The notes: generated from the letters alone by a model not told the origin. Positions 20,926 to 29,204 are shown, counted from the stretch's first letter. The stretch is 54,217 nucleotides of DNA from Spirochaetaceae bacterium (GCA_020353535.1 CP070696.1:1252316-1306532); one strand, 5' to 3'. Numbers and translations: made by a program.

Positions 20926-21285
20926 GTGACGCTTCGGGCCTACGCTGAGGATCGGGAGATCTTCTCAAGTGAGGGCAAGTGGCTGCACCCTCTATTCGAT
21001 CTGGAGGAGTTCTTGAGCTCATCATCCTACCCGGCGGAGTCGCTGCGGGTGGAAGATAAGATCGTGGGCAAGGCCGCCGCCCTCCTGTTGGTGCGCCTGG
21101 GCATCCGGGCAATTAGAGCCGGGGTGCTCAGCGAGTTGGGCCGAGCCGTGTTGGAGCGCCACCACGTGGTCTATTCCGCCGCCCAGACCGTGCCGCGCAT
21201 CGACTGTCAGACCGAGATCCTCCTGGCCGAAGTGGAGGATCCTGAAGCAGCCTATCGGATCGTGAAAGCCCGGGCGGGGCGTTAG
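20926..21285 (+). CDS. DUF1893-like protein (cytidine-deaminase-like fold)
   Basis: 119 residues from a GTG at 20926; the start is uncertain because the ribosome-binding site is weak. The central block (EDKIVGKAAALLLVRLGIRAIRAGVLSELG) and the C-terminal C-x-T-E-x-LL...VEDPEAAY resemble the DUF1893 family, for which the Thermotoga representative TM1506 has, as I recall, a deaminase-like fold. Whether it is an enzyme is unknown. It lies 20 nt after the lipoprotein on the same strand. Confidence 0.75.
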   Translation: MTLRAYAEDREIFSSEGKWLHPLFDLEEFLSSSSYPAESLRVEDKIVGKAAALLLVRLGIRAIRAGVLSELGRAVLERHHVVYSAAQTVPRIDCQTEILLAEVEDPEAAYRIVKARAGR

Positions 21286-21320
21286 AGCCCAAGCCGAACG
21301 CCAGGTCTGAAGCGTGCAGA

Positions 21321-21336
21321 GGCCGTCGAAACGGCC
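21321..21336. other. Hairpin between convergent genes
   Basis: GGCCGT-CGAA-ACGGCC forms a perfect 6-bp stem with a stable CGAA tetraloop, between the convergent DUF1893-like gene and the HPr-domain gene. No T-run follows on either strand, so it is at most a weak or Rho-assisted terminator. Confidence 0.4.
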
Positions 21337-21367
21337 GACGGAGAACTACGGTCGAGAGCCGGGCCGT

Positions 21368-22951
21368 CTAGCGACGCAGGTAGGAGAGTTTTTCGGGCAG
21401 CGGCAGATTGTTTCCGAAATCATCCTCACCGTAGCCGTTTTCGGCCAGCAGCTTGATATCCTGCAGTACCCGCTGGTCCCCCGTGAAGGTCACGTTGATA
21501 TCCATGACCACGTCGATCTTGCCCATGGTGAGCAGCTGGATCAGCGCTCGGGTCACGTACTCGGCGGCGGTTTCATCGGGCAGGGCTTTAATATCCCCCA
21601 GGGGAAGGTTGCGCTCATAGAGAACCAGCTTGTTCTGGGCGAAAAGAGCCTGGATGGCACTGTGGGCCAGCCGCTGCATGATCCTGGCTGCTTCCTCCTC
21701 ATCGATTTTCTCCTCCGGATTACTCTCATTTCCGGGGCGGCATTCCAAACCGAGCTCGTGCACCTCCGCCCTGAGCCAGCGCTTCTTGCCGGCGTTGATT
21801 TTCTCGTTGGCCCGAAACAGGTCCAGGGTCACCCCGGCGTTGTAGATTTCTCCGGCCAGCTGCATCTGCACCTGGCTTCCGTAGTGGCTGACGATCTTGG
21901 CGACCAACGTTGAGGGTCGGACGTGGAATCCCCGATAGCGAGGCGCCGGCACCGTGATCCGGCCCTGGATCGCGTAGCGGCGCAGCATGTCGTGGCAGAG
22001 ACTGCGGGTTCGACTGATGTAGCGGCTGGCAAAGGCTACGGAGTAGTGGATCAGTACGTCGAGGAGTTTTCCGGGATCGATCAGACCGCGCTGGTTCTTC
22101 CGCGGTCTGGGTGAAAAACTCAGGATGTGGCGTTCGCAGAAGTGGGTGAAGGCGGTTGCGGTTTCCAGCAGGTGATAGATCACCGTGATATGGCCACGCA
22201 GCACCGGGAGACTGTCGTCCAGGGATTCTACGTTGGAATCGGAGATATGGGTGTCATATAGGGATTGGAGGTTATGAAACATCTCCTCCAGATTGCGCAG
22301 CCGTTCCTCACTGATGGGATCGGGGATCCAGTCGGCGTAGTTGTCGACCTGCTGATTCTGCGCGACATGAAGGAAGGTGCTCTGCTCGGCCAGATTGAGA
22401 AACGCAGTTGCCAGGTAGACCACCGTCTCCGCCGGGGAGGCGACCTTCTGCCTCGTCCTGTCTGAGGCCAGGTTTCCCCTCAGGATCTCCTCACCGAAGC
22501 TCTCCAGGGTTGGAACGGACTCAGGGATTTTGATGTCCAGCTTCCGGGCTTGCCGGATCAGGGCTTCGGTGCTTTCCACCAGGATCGAGCAGGTAAAGGC
22601 CAGGGCTTTTTCCGTGGCCGCCGGGAAGTCCTCTGCGATAGGAAGCAGGTGATAGTTGGGCAGGAAGCGGAGGATGTGGATCAGGATGTAGCTCACGTTG
22701 GAGAACAGTTTGATCGGAGCAACGGCCTGCCGCAGGGGATACCAGTGCCTGTTGTTCTTGACACCGTAGGCGTCGAGCAGCTCTTCGATCTTGGTGGCTT
22801 CGGAGAGCAAGTCCGCCAGCAACGGACCGGTGAAGCATTCCTTGCTGGAGGCGTTCTTGCTGACGTACACCGCCAGTATCATCAGCTCCCCGATTCTTCT
22901 GTTCAGGTGAGCGCAGAACGCCTGGTCAGAGAGGGATTGTTCGGCTCTCAT
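21368..22951 (-). CDS. Large protein with an HPr-like domain
   Basis: 527 residues from the ATG at 22951 (MRAEQSLSDQ); the frame is open further upstream but overlaps the divergent promoter region and the neighbouring gene. The first ~330 residues are helical and unrecognised. Residues about 333-395 resemble the PTS phosphocarrier HPr: YRGFHVRPSTLVAKIVSHYG aligns with the HPr active-site block, His343 matching the phosphorylated histidine and Arg345 the conserved arginine. The region matching the regulatory serine of HPr (AGVTLDLF) lacks that serine. A ~130-residue C-terminal part is unrecognised (contains EEKIDEEEAARIMQRL). It may be a regulator phosphorylated by enzyme I; this is inference. 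It stands alone with its own promoter. Confidence 0.78.
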   Translation of the reverse strand: MRAEQSLSDQAFCAHLNRRIGELMILAVYVSKNASSKECFTGPLLADLLSEATKIEELLDAYGVKNNRHWYPLRQAVAPIKLFSNVSYILIHILRFLPNYHLLPIAEDFPAATEKALAFTCSILVESTEALIRQARKLDIKIPESVPTLESFGEEILRGNLASDRTRQKVASPAETVVYLATAFLNLAEQSTFLHVAQNQQVDNYADWIPDPISEERLRNLEEMFHNLQSLYDTHISDSNVESLDDSLPVLRGHITVIYHLLETATAFTHFCERHILSFSPRPRKNQRGLIDPGKLLDVLIHYSVAFASRYISRTRSLCHDMLRRYAIQGRITVPAPRYRGFHVRPSTLVAKIVSHYGSQVQMQLAGEIYNAGVTLDLFRANEKINAGKKRWLRAEVHELGLECRPGNESNPEEKIDEEEAARIMQRLAHSAIQALFAQNKLVLYERNLPLGDIKALPDETAAEYVTRALIQLLTMGKIDVVMDINVTFTGDQRVLQDIKLLAENGYGEDDFGNNLPLPEKLSYLRR

Positions 22952-22977
22952 GATGTGCTTCTTCTTCAGTTGCAAGA

Positions 22978-23007
22978 AAGATAAAACGACAGCCTTGCTT
23001 TGTTCAA
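22978..23007 (-). promoter_or_regulatory. Predicted promoter of the HPr-domain gene
   Basis: On the minus strand TTGAAC (plus 23002-23007) and TATCTT (plus 22978-22983) are 18 nt apart. The -35 hexamer overlaps the -35 of the divergent promoter at 23000-23027, so the two promoters are back to back. Confidence 0.4.
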
Positions 23008-23027
23008 TATGAAAATGCGGGTATAAT
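23000..23027 (+). promoter_or_regulatory. Predicted sigma-70-type promoter of the TIGR03546/TIGR03545 pair
   Basis: TTGTTC at 23000-23005 and a perfect TATAAT at 23022-23027 are separated by 16 nt. Transcription would begin near 23034, giving a very short leader that starts just before the AAGGAG ribosome-binding site (23037-23042). Confidence 0.55.
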
Positions 23028-23051
23028 GGATGAAAAAAGGAGAAGCCAACC

Positions 23052-23591
23052 ATGCTCGTCAAATGGATCGCTACACTGATCGTGGCCATCAACGCCAACA
23101 ACCGGGCCGGAGAGGTCGCCGCCGGGGTAGCTTTCGCTCTCCTGCTTGCCCTGATTCCCACCGGCAACCTACTGTGGTTCGTCCTGTTCGTTGTCACCTT
23201 TCTGCTGAAGATCAACCTGGCCGGGGAGCTTCTGTTCCTGGCCCTGTTCAAGCTACTCACCCCCCTGGCAGATGTCCTGCTGCACCGGCTGGGTGCTCTG
23301 GTGCTGACACTGCCGCTTCTGTCGGATGTATTCACTGCCGCCTACAACCTGCCCCTGCTGCCCCTCAGCCGCTTCAACAACACCGTGGTAATGGGAGGCT
23401 TGATCGCCGGCCTCGTGCTCTGGATCCCTGTGTTCCTGCTCTTCCGCTGGCTGGTAATGCTCTATCGACGCACTCTTCGCGAAAGGATCGCCGGCAGCAG
23501 GCTGGTGAAGGCGCTGGGCCGGGTACCCCTGGTGGCGACCATCGGCAACGCGGTGCGCAAGATCGGCGGAACGGCCATGAGCCTGCGATAG
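23052..23591 (+). CDS. TIGR03546-type membrane protein
   Basis: 179 residues with about five hydrophobic segments. The N-terminus (KWIATLIVAINANNRAGEVAAGVAFALLLALIPTGN) matches the small inner-membrane family TIGR03546, related to DUF2062. These proteins are known mainly as partners of TIGR03545, the gene that follows after 9 nt; the pair occurs together in spirochaetes and some marine bacteria. No function is established. AAGGAG lies 9 nt before the ATG. Confidence 0.85.
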   Translation: MLVKWIATLIVAINANNRAGEVAAGVAFALLLALIPTGNLLWFVLFVVTFLLKINLAGELLFLALFKLLTPLADVLLHRLGALVLTLPLLSDVFTAAYNLPLLPLSRFNNTVVMGGLIAGLVLWIPVFLLFRWLVMLYRRTLRERIAGSRLVKALGRVPLVATIGNAVRKIGGTAMSLR

Positions 23592-23600
23592 GGGGAAGCG

Positions 23601-25637
23601 ATGAAAGTACCGAAGTTGTTCAAGACGGAGATCAAGGAACGGCGTTTCCAAAAAAAGATCCTGGGACGTATCTATATCGAATCCGAACGGAGTTTCCTGC
23701 TGGGGCTATACAGCAGAGAGGCGGACGGCCGCTACCGCCGCTCAACAGAGCTGAGTGATGAGGAGGCCAAGAGGCTCAAACAGTTGGCCCGCTCCATCAA
23801 GAAGAACAGGGGCGTGGTGCGTACCGGCAAGCTTTCCCTGATCATTATCCTGGCAGCTGCGCTCCTGGTATTCAACTTTGGCTTCAAGAACAGACTCTTG
23901 GAGCGAACTGTGGAGCGGGGATTGGAGGCGGTATTTGGCGCCCGGGCCGAGATGGACGGGCTGGATTTCCGTGTCCTGGCCGGCCGGCTTTCCTTCGATC
24001 ATCTCGGAGTGGCCGACCGGGAGCAGCCACTCCGCAACCTTTTCGAGCTGGGGGCTTCCGAGGTGGACCTGAACACCCCTGAGCTGCTCAAGGGCAAGGT
24101 GGTGATATCGAACCTACAGAGCCGGGAGATCCGCTGGCATACTCCCAGGCAGAGCTCCGGTGCCCTGCCCGGGGAGGAGGAGGCGGCGGAGCCGGCCGCT
24201 GTGAGCGAGCGAAAAGGCTTCTCCCTGAATCTGGGCAGTCTGGATGCTCAGGCTCTGGTCGATGAGCAACTGGCCAGGCTGAGCAGCCCGGCCCGCATCA
24301 CCGAGCTGAACGGTCAGCTGCGTTCCCTGCAGGAGCGCTGGCAGGGCACGGTTGAGCAGGGCCGGAAGGACGTGGATGAGCTTTCCGGCCGTATCGAGGC
24401 GGTTCGCGGGATCGAGGTACGCTCCCTGGACACGGTAGTGGAGCTGCAGCAGGCGGTGACGGACATTCAACAGGCGGCAACCGCCCTGAACCGGGTGCGG
24501 GAGGACCTGCGGGCTGCGGATGCCCAGATCAAGTCGGATCGGCAGGAAATCGCCGCGGCTGGTCAGGGATTCGAGCAGGCCTTGGATACCGATGTGGCCT
24601 ATCTGGCCTCCCTCTCCGATCTGTCCAGCGGGGAGCTGAGAAACCTGGTCTCTGACCTGGTGGCCGGCTATCTGCAGCAGAGTTTGGGCCGTTACTACGG
24701 CTACGCTCAGCGCGCCAAAGGGTATGCGGAAAAGCTGATCGCTCGCAAGCGAGAAAAGCCGGACGCGCAGAGAGTCAATCGCATGGAGCGGGGAGTGGAC
24801 GTGCCCTTCCCTGTGGCGGCCTACCCACGCTTTCTCCTGGAGAATGCGGTCGTGTCCTTGCGGGGGGACTCGAAAACGGTCCAGGGCTCCCTGCAGAACC
24901 TATCCAGCAATCCCGACCTGATCGATCGGCCACTGATCTTTGCCTTTCAGCAGAGCGAAGGGGAGAAATCCCTTGCGATCGACGGCGCCCTGGACAGCCG
25001 CAGCACTCGTAAACACGATCTCGAGCTGAGAGTACAGGCAGCTGGCTACACCGTCGAGCTGTCCGAAGGCCTGGAGGACCTGGGCTTGAGCTCCCTGTCG
25101 GCGGGGTACCGCTTCCGTACGGATTTCATCCTCTCCCGACTCGACGACACCGCTACGGGCCAGGGTCTTTTAGAACTGTACGATCTGGTTCTGCAGCCGC
25201 TCCCCGAACAGAGTCGACTGGGTACGGTTCTCTACAGCACTCTCGGCAGCCTCTCCACGGTGGATGTGACCTTCGACTACGCCGTCGCCGGCGGAAGCCT
25301 GGCCAGGGTCGCAGCCCGCAGCAGTGTCGACCAACAGCTTGCCCGGGCTCTGGAAGAGCGTTTTGCCGAGATCTCCGCCGGCTATGAGAGCAGGCTGCGT
25401 GAGGAGTTGAGGACGCGTCTGGGCTCCCAACTGCAGGAGAACGAGGCCCTGTCTGGCAGCTTCGCGGAGCTGGTGCAGGATTCGGACGGCAATCTCAGGG
25501 AAGTGGCGGCTTACGAGGCGGTGCTGGAACAGAGGCGGGCTGAGGTGGAGAAGCGCATCGCTGACACCCAGAAACAGGCTACCGATGCGGTGCGATCCCA
25601 GCTGGAGAAGCTGCCTCTGCCCAAGCTTGGATTTTAA
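23601..25637 (+). CDS. TIGR03545-type envelope protein
   Basis: 678 residues. A basic cytoplasmic N-terminus of about 80 residues is followed by one membrane anchor (LSLIIILAAALLVFNFGF, about 74-91), a region beginning FGARAEMDGLDFRVLAGRLSFDHLGVAD that resembles the start of AsmA-type proteins, and a long Glu/Gln/Leu/Arg-rich coiled coil (about 195-330). A beta-rich segment and a final coiled-coil tail follow. This is the TIGR03545 layout. AsmA-like proteins are linked to lipid transport between membranes; a similar job here is only inference. It is co-transcribed with the TIGR03546 gene. Confidence 0.85.
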   Translation: MKVPKLFKTEIKERRFQKKILGRIYIESERSFLLGLYSREADGRYRRSTELSDEEAKRLKQLARSIKKNRGVVRTGKLSLIIILAAALLVFNFGFKNRLLERTVERGLEAVFGARAEMDGLDFRVLAGRLSFDHLGVADREQPLRNLFELGASEVDLNTPELLKGKVVISNLQSREIRWHTPRQSSGALPGEEEAAEPAAVSERKGFSLNLGSLDAQALVDEQLARLSSPARITELNGQLRSLQERWQGTVEQGRKDVDELSGRIEAVRGIEVRSLDTVVELQQAVTDIQQAATALNRVREDLRAADAQIKSDRQEIAAAGQGFEQALDTDVAYLASLSDLSSGELRNLVSDLVAGYLQQSLGRYYGYAQRAKGYAEKLIARKREKPDAQRVNRMERGVDVPFPVAAYPRFLLENAVVSLRGDSKTVQGSLQNLSSNPDLIDRPLIFAFQQSEGEKSLAIDGALDSRSTRKHDLELRVQAAGYTVELSEGLEDLGLSSLSAGYRFRTDFILSRLDDTATGQGLLELYDLVLQPLPEQSRLGTVLYSTLGSLSTVDVTFDYAVAGGSLARVAARSSVDQQLARALEERFAEISAGYESRLREELRTRLGSQLQENEALSGSFAELVQDSDGNLREVAAYEAVLEQRRAEVEKRIADTQKQATDAVRSQLEKLPLPKLGF

Positions 25638-25690
25638 AACGGGATTCTAATTCGGGATCACGGAGCGTCCCTGTCGCAGAGTGTCTCAGG

Positions 25691-26593
25691 ATGATCATCA
25701 GCGCCAGCAGAAGAACCGACATCCCCGCATTCTATGGCCCCTGGCTGCTCAGGCGGCTGCGGGAGGGCTATGCTCTGGTGCGGAATCCGGTCAATCCCCG
25801 GCTGGTGTATCATATACCCATCAGCGCCGGAAAGACCCGTTGCATTGTCTTCTGGACCAAGAATCCGGCCACCCTGATCGGACGGCTCGGGGAGTTGGAG
25901 GACTTCGGCATCCCCTTCTACTTCCTCTTCACATTGAACGGCTACGGGTCTGAGCTGGAGCGGAACCTGCCGGACAAGGAGCAGATACTGCGCACGTTTG
26001 TTTCCCTGGCCCGGCTACTCGGCCCTGAGCGAGTTGTGTGGCGCTACGATCCTATCGTATTCACCCGGGATTATCCCCCTTCGGCGCATCTCCGTCTGTT
26101 CGGGATCCTAGCCCAAAAGTTGAGAGGTTTGACGCGCCGCTGCGTCGCGAGCTATCTCACGATGTACAACAAGTGCCGCCGGAACTTGCAATCCGTTCAG
26201 ATACTTGAGATTCCCGCCGATCGGAAGGCAGAGCTGGCCGCCGGGCTGAAATCCCTCGCTGCCACCTGCGGCATCGAGCTGGTCAGCTGCGCCTGTTCGG
26301 AGTTAGCCGAGGCGGGGGTGCCGGCGGGCAAATGCATCGACGACGCTCTGGTTGCCAGCGTCAGCGGGCAGGCCTTCAGCGGAAAGAAGGACAGGTCCCA
26401 GCGGGGCTCCTGCCTCTGCGTTGAGAGTGCGGATATCGGAGCCTATGATACCTGCCTGCACAATTGCCTTTACTGCTACGCCAACAGCAGCTACCACACC
26501 GCGGTCCAACGCCATCGCCTGCACGATCCCCGGTCTCCGCTGCTGTTCGGCAGACTCGGAGAGCAGGACCAACTGCTTGAGAGGACGGGATAG
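25691..26593 (+). CDS. DUF1848-type protein, probable iron-sulfur/radical-SAM-like
   Basis: 300 residues. The start MIISASRRTDIPAFYGPWL and the blocks FWTKNP, DFGIPFYFLFTLNGYG and VVWRYDPIVFT are typical of DUF1848. Near the C-terminus the cysteines CSC-like SCLCVESADIG and CLHNCLYCYAN (C-x3-C-x2-C) match the cluster-binding motif seen in radical-SAM-type proteins, here at the wrong end of the chain, as is normal for this family. No substrate is known. It sits 53 nt after the TIGR03545 gene and is convergent with the next gene. Confidence 0.85.
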   Translation: MIISASRRTDIPAFYGPWLLRRLREGYALVRNPVNPRLVYHIPISAGKTRCIVFWTKNPATLIGRLGELEDFGIPFYFLFTLNGYGSELERNLPDKEQILRTFVSLARLLGPERVVWRYDPIVFTRDYPPSAHLRLFGILAQKLRGLTRRCVASYLTMYNKCRRNLQSVQILEIPADRKAELAAGLKSLAATCGIELVSCACSELAEAGVPAGKCIDDALVASVSGQAFSGKKDRSQRGSCLCVESADIGAYDTCLHNCLYCYANSSYHTAVQRHRLHDPRSPLLFGRLGEQDQLLERTG

Positions 26594-26610
26594 GAATTCG
26601 TTTCTGGGAT

Positions 26611-27075
26611 TCAGATCGTCAGGGCGTTGTTGAGGGAGATTGTTCGCCCGACCAGGCGTTGTAGTTTGTGGAGCATGCTCCTGCGTAGCTTTTCCTCGTC
26701 ACAGTTCTTGAAAGTGCAGTAGAACTCCTCTTTTTCGATCTTGCAGAGCACGCCCCGTTCATCGTAGTAGTTGGACTGCTCGGGAGCTTCCCGGCTGCCT
26801 CCCGCGTCGAAGCGTCCCCAATCCAGCCAGCCGATGGCCACGTTGTAGTCCGTACCGATGTTGTCAATGCCCCGATCGGTCAGGCGTACTTTCACGTAGT
26901 ATCGGGTACCGGCAAACCAAAAGGTAAGGATTCCCTCACGCGTGTCTACGGAATCGACCTCCACCTCGAGGCCGCTTTGTTTGTTCAGCTTGGTCAGGCA
27001 GGATTTAACGAGCTCCAGCTTCTCCACTCCCTGTTTGAACTTGCCCTGCACATCATTCATTTCGTCCAATTCCAT
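26611..27075 (-). CDS. Hypothetical protein downstream of rpsU
   Basis: 154 residues, soluble, no signal peptide. A helical start (FKQGVEKLELVKSCLTKLNKQSG) is followed by a beta-rich middle with TFWFAGTRYYVKVRLTDRG and IGWLDWGRFDAGG, and a helical end (EEKLRRSMLHKLQRLVGR). I recognise no family. AGAGGAAAG precedes the ATG. It starts 25 nt after the rpsU stop on the same strand, so it may be read from the rpsU promoter. Confidence 0.7.
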   Translation of the reverse strand: MELDEMNDVQGKFKQGVEKLELVKSCLTKLNKQSGLEVEVDSVDTREGILTFWFAGTRYYVKVRLTDRGIDNIGTDYNVAIGWLDWGRFDAGGSREAPEQSNYYDERGVLCKIEKEEFYCTFKNCDEEKLRRSMLHKLQRLVGRTISLNNALTI

Positions 27076-27100
27076 AAGGCTTTCCTCTGGAGAGATTCAC

Positions 27101-27313
27101 CTAGTATCTGTTTCGCCGCTGGGAGCTGCGGGCGCGCTTGCGCTTCAATCTGCGGATCGCCTTTTTCTTCTTTTCCCTACGCTCATCCGATGGCTTCGTG
27201 TAGAACTGCTTGTTCTTGAACTCCCTGACTATGCCTTCCCGCTCGCGCATGCGCTTGAAGCGCTTTAGGCCCTTTTCCAGGCCTTCGTTCTCATCGATGA
27301 ATATTTTAGCCAC
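27101..27313 (-). CDS. rpsU: 30S ribosomal protein S21
   Basis: 70 residues, the normal length, very basic. The order [17 protein letters not shown], then [26 protein letters not shown], matches S21 throughout. S21 binds the small subunit near the anti-Shine-Dalgarno sequence and helps start translation. It begins with GTG, 4 nt after GGAGG, a short spacing. It has an unusually long structured leader and its own candidate promoter. Confidence 0.95.
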   Translation of the reverse strand: MAKIFIDENEGLEKGLKRFKRMREREGIVREFKNKQFYTKPSDERREKKKKAIRRLKRKRARSSQRRNRY

Positions 27314-27538
27314 GATTCCTCCAAATGTGTGGTCTCGAGTTGCGTAATCTCAGCACCGCAAGACGGGTTAACCCGAACAAAAACCCGGCAAACTGGCTGA
27401 AAGGAATGAGTGCTGATCCGGTGACCCAGACGTGAAAGCAAGAGGGGCAAAATGTCCCCTTCAGCGAAGCCAGAATACGTAGACAGGTGCTGTGGTTTCA
27501 AAAAACAGGAGGGTAAACTCCCTGCTTCCTAACCTTCC
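27314..27538 (-). other. Long structured 5' leader of rpsU
   Basis: About 225 nt between the proposed transcription start and the GTG of rpsU, with no convincing gene. On the minus strand it holds, in order: an imperfect hairpin (CAGG...CCTG, 27504-27522) followed at once by six T residues, like an attenuator; a GGGG-N8-CCCC hairpin (27443-27458); a GGGTTAACCC palindrome; and a long-range pairing TCAGCAC/GTGCTGA enclosing it and ending about 40 nt before the ribosome-binding site. I could not match it to a named RNA family. Confidence 0.45.
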
Positions 27539-27544
27539 GTTCCT

Positions 27545-27573
27545 ATAGTACTGAGAAATCGCCCGGCTGTACA
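27545..27573 (-). promoter_or_regulatory. Candidate promoter for rpsU
   Basis: On the minus strand TGTACA (plus 27568-27573) and TACTAT (plus 27545-27550) are separated by 17 nt. It would start transcription near 27538 and produce the long rpsU leader. Confidence 0.4.
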
Positions 27574-27736
27574 TATCAAACTGGGGTTTTCTGGATTTTT
27601 TTCGGCAATTGCTTTTCGCGCTTGGAATCAGTACCTTGTTGGGGAGACCTCAACTTCCTTCGATCCTCTTCACTACTGAAGTGAAGGCGGCCTTGGCGGT
27701 TTTAGAGCTCGAAGTGACATTGAATGGAGGATTCGG
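27574..27736 (+). other. Spacer upstream of the peptidyl-prolyl isomerase operon
   Basis: Non-coding as far as I can see. It contains two small perfect or near-perfect hairpins, GTTG...CAAC at 27638-27654 and CTTCACT...AGTGAAG at 27667-27685, which could be part of the leader of the isomerase gene. The promoter candidate TTGCTT-17-TACCTT is poor. GGAGG at 27726-27730 is the ribosome-binding site for the ATG at 27737. Confidence 0.35.
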
Positions 27737-28726
27737 ATGGTAGACAAGCAGCCTGCAAAGGTTATGTTGTCCATACTTGTGTTTGTGATGCTTTCGGTCG
27801 GATTCCTGTATGCCGGGGGAACGAAGCAGAAATCCGCGGTGGCCTCGGTCAACGGGGTACTGATCCCGAAGGCGTATCTGGAACGGGAAATACGACGCTT
27901 CGAGGAGCAGGCCCTCAGCCAAGGCCAAATGGTGGATGAAAGTCAGAGAGAGGAGCTCAATCGACGAGCCCTGGACACCCTGATCGATATCGAGCTGCTC
28001 TACCAGGAGAGCCAGCGCCGGGGTTTCGAGGTATCCGAGGATCGTATCAAGGGGGAGGTCAACGGCCTGCGTGATCAGTTCGCCGATGAGCAGGGATTCG
28101 TTGAAGCCTTGGAACGGATCGGCATCAGTGCGGACGAGCTGAGGACGGAGTATCTCAGACAGCTGGCCATTCAGGATATGATTGACGCCGACATTTCCCC
28201 CTCTACCTCGGTTTCGGATCAGGAATCGATGGATTTCTACGAGAACAATCCCGCGTTTTTCTTCAGCCCCGAGCAGGTTCGGGCCCGGCATATCCTCATC
28301 CAGGCGAGCTCGGATCAGGAAGAAGCGGAAAAAAAGGCGGCGCTGGCACAGATCGAGGAAATCAGGGCCAGGATTGTCGCGGGGGAGGATTTTGCCGAGC
28401 TGGCCGGTCAATTTTCCGAGGATGGCAGCAGCGCCTACGGGGGGGACCTGGGTTTTTTCCAGAGGGAGCAGATGGTCAAGCCCTTCGCCGACGCCGCTTT
28501 TTCTCTGGAGATCGGCGAGCTCAGCGATATTGTTACGACCGAATACGGCTATCACCTGATCCAGGTGACGGACAGACAAGAGGAAACGACGGTTCCCTTC
28601 GAAGAAGTACAGCTTCGCATTGTTCAGTATCTGCACCGGGAAAAAGTGATGACAGCCATTGAGGAGCTGGCCGCCCAGCTGCGCGGTCAGGCGGAAATCG
28701 AGGAATACACCCTTCCGGAAGGGTAG
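27737..28726 (+). CDS. Exported parvulin-type peptidyl-prolyl isomerase (SurA/PrsA-like)
   Basis: 329 residues. A signal peptide (KVMLSILVFVMLSVGFLYAGG) is followed by a SurA/trigger-factor-like helical N-domain (about 35-150, VNGVLIPKAYLEREIRRFEEQ). A single parvulin domain (about 170-270) shows RARHILIQAS, FAELAGQFSEDGSSAYGGDLGFF and YGYHLIQV, all classic. It would isomerise prolines and chaperone proteins in the periplasm, including outer-membrane proteins. GGAGG lies 6 nt before the ATG. It is followed 8 nt later by an FKBP-type isomerase, making a small folding operon. Confidence 0.93.
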   Translation: MVDKQPAKVMLSILVFVMLSVGFLYAGGTKQKSAVASVNGVLIPKAYLEREIRRFEEQALSQGQMVDESQREELNRRALDTLIDIELLYQESQRRGFEVSEDRIKGEVNGLRDQFADEQGFVEALERIGISADELRTEYLRQLAIQDMIDADISPSTSVSDQESMDFYENNPAFFFSPEQVRARHILIQASSDQEEAEKKAALAQIEEIRARIVAGEDFAELAGQFSEDGSSAYGGDLGFFQREQMVKPFADAAFSLEIGELSDIVTTEYGYHLIQVTDRQEETTVPFEEVQLRIVQYLHREKVMTAIEELAAQLRGQAEIEEYTLPEG

Positions 28727-28734
28727 GAGGAGAC

Positions 28735-29199
28735 ATGACGGTAGAAAAGAACAAAGTTGTGGAAATCGACTACACGTTGAAAGATAATAGCGGGCAGCTT
28801 ATCGATTCTTCGGAGGGCAGGGAGCCCCTGTCCTACATCCAGGGAACGGGAAATCTGATTCCGGGTGTGGAAGATGCCTTGGAAGGCAAGAGTGCCGGAG
28901 ACAGAGTGGAGGTTACCGTGCCCCCTGAAACCGGTTACGGTGTGCGGGATGAATCTCTCGTGCTGGCCATGGATCGTTCTCAGTTTACCGAGGTCGACGA
29001 TCTGAAGGCGGGACTTCGCTTTCGGATGGAAACTCCGGATGGTTCCGGAGTCTTCACCGTGGTTAAAATCGAGGAATCCAAGGTCCACGTAGATGGGAAT
29101 CACCCCCTCGCCGGGATGACTCTTGACTTCGACATTACCGTCCAGTCGGTTCGCGATGCCACCCCTGAGGAACTGGATCACGGACACGTTCACGAGTAG
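28735..29199 (+). CDS. FKBP-type peptidyl-prolyl isomerase (SlyD-like)
   Basis: 154 residues. The FKBP half shows VVEIDYTLKDNSGQLIDSS and LIPGVEDALEGKSAGD; between the two FKBP segments sits the insert (IF) chaperone domain, as in SlyD, then NHPLAGMTLDFDITV closes the fold. The C-terminus HGHVHE is a short remnant of the metal-binding His-rich tail of SlyD. It is a cytoplasmic folding helper (no signal peptide). GGAGGAG precedes the ATG, 8 nt after the parvulin gene. Confidence 0.93.
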   Translation: MTVEKNKVVEIDYTLKDNSGQLIDSSEGREPLSYIQGTGNLIPGVEDALEGKSAGDRVEVTVPPETGYGVRDESLVLAMDRSQFTEVDDLKAGLRFRMETPDGSGVFTVVKIEESKVHVDGNHPLAGMTLDFDITVQSVRDATPEELDHGHVHE

Positions 29200-29204
29200 T
29201 CGAA

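Noticed and set aside
27265..27501. Minus-strand open frame of 78 codons upstream of rpsU
   Set aside because: It overlaps the rpsU start and the structured leader and has no ribosome-binding site; the translation does not look like a protein.
27501..27560. Possible SRP RNA because of CGGAAGG...GGAAGCAG on the minus strand
   Set aside because: The conserved SRP apical loop requires GGAAGGAAGCAGC without the intervening bases, and the pairing partner is missing; I treat the region as an rpsU leader.
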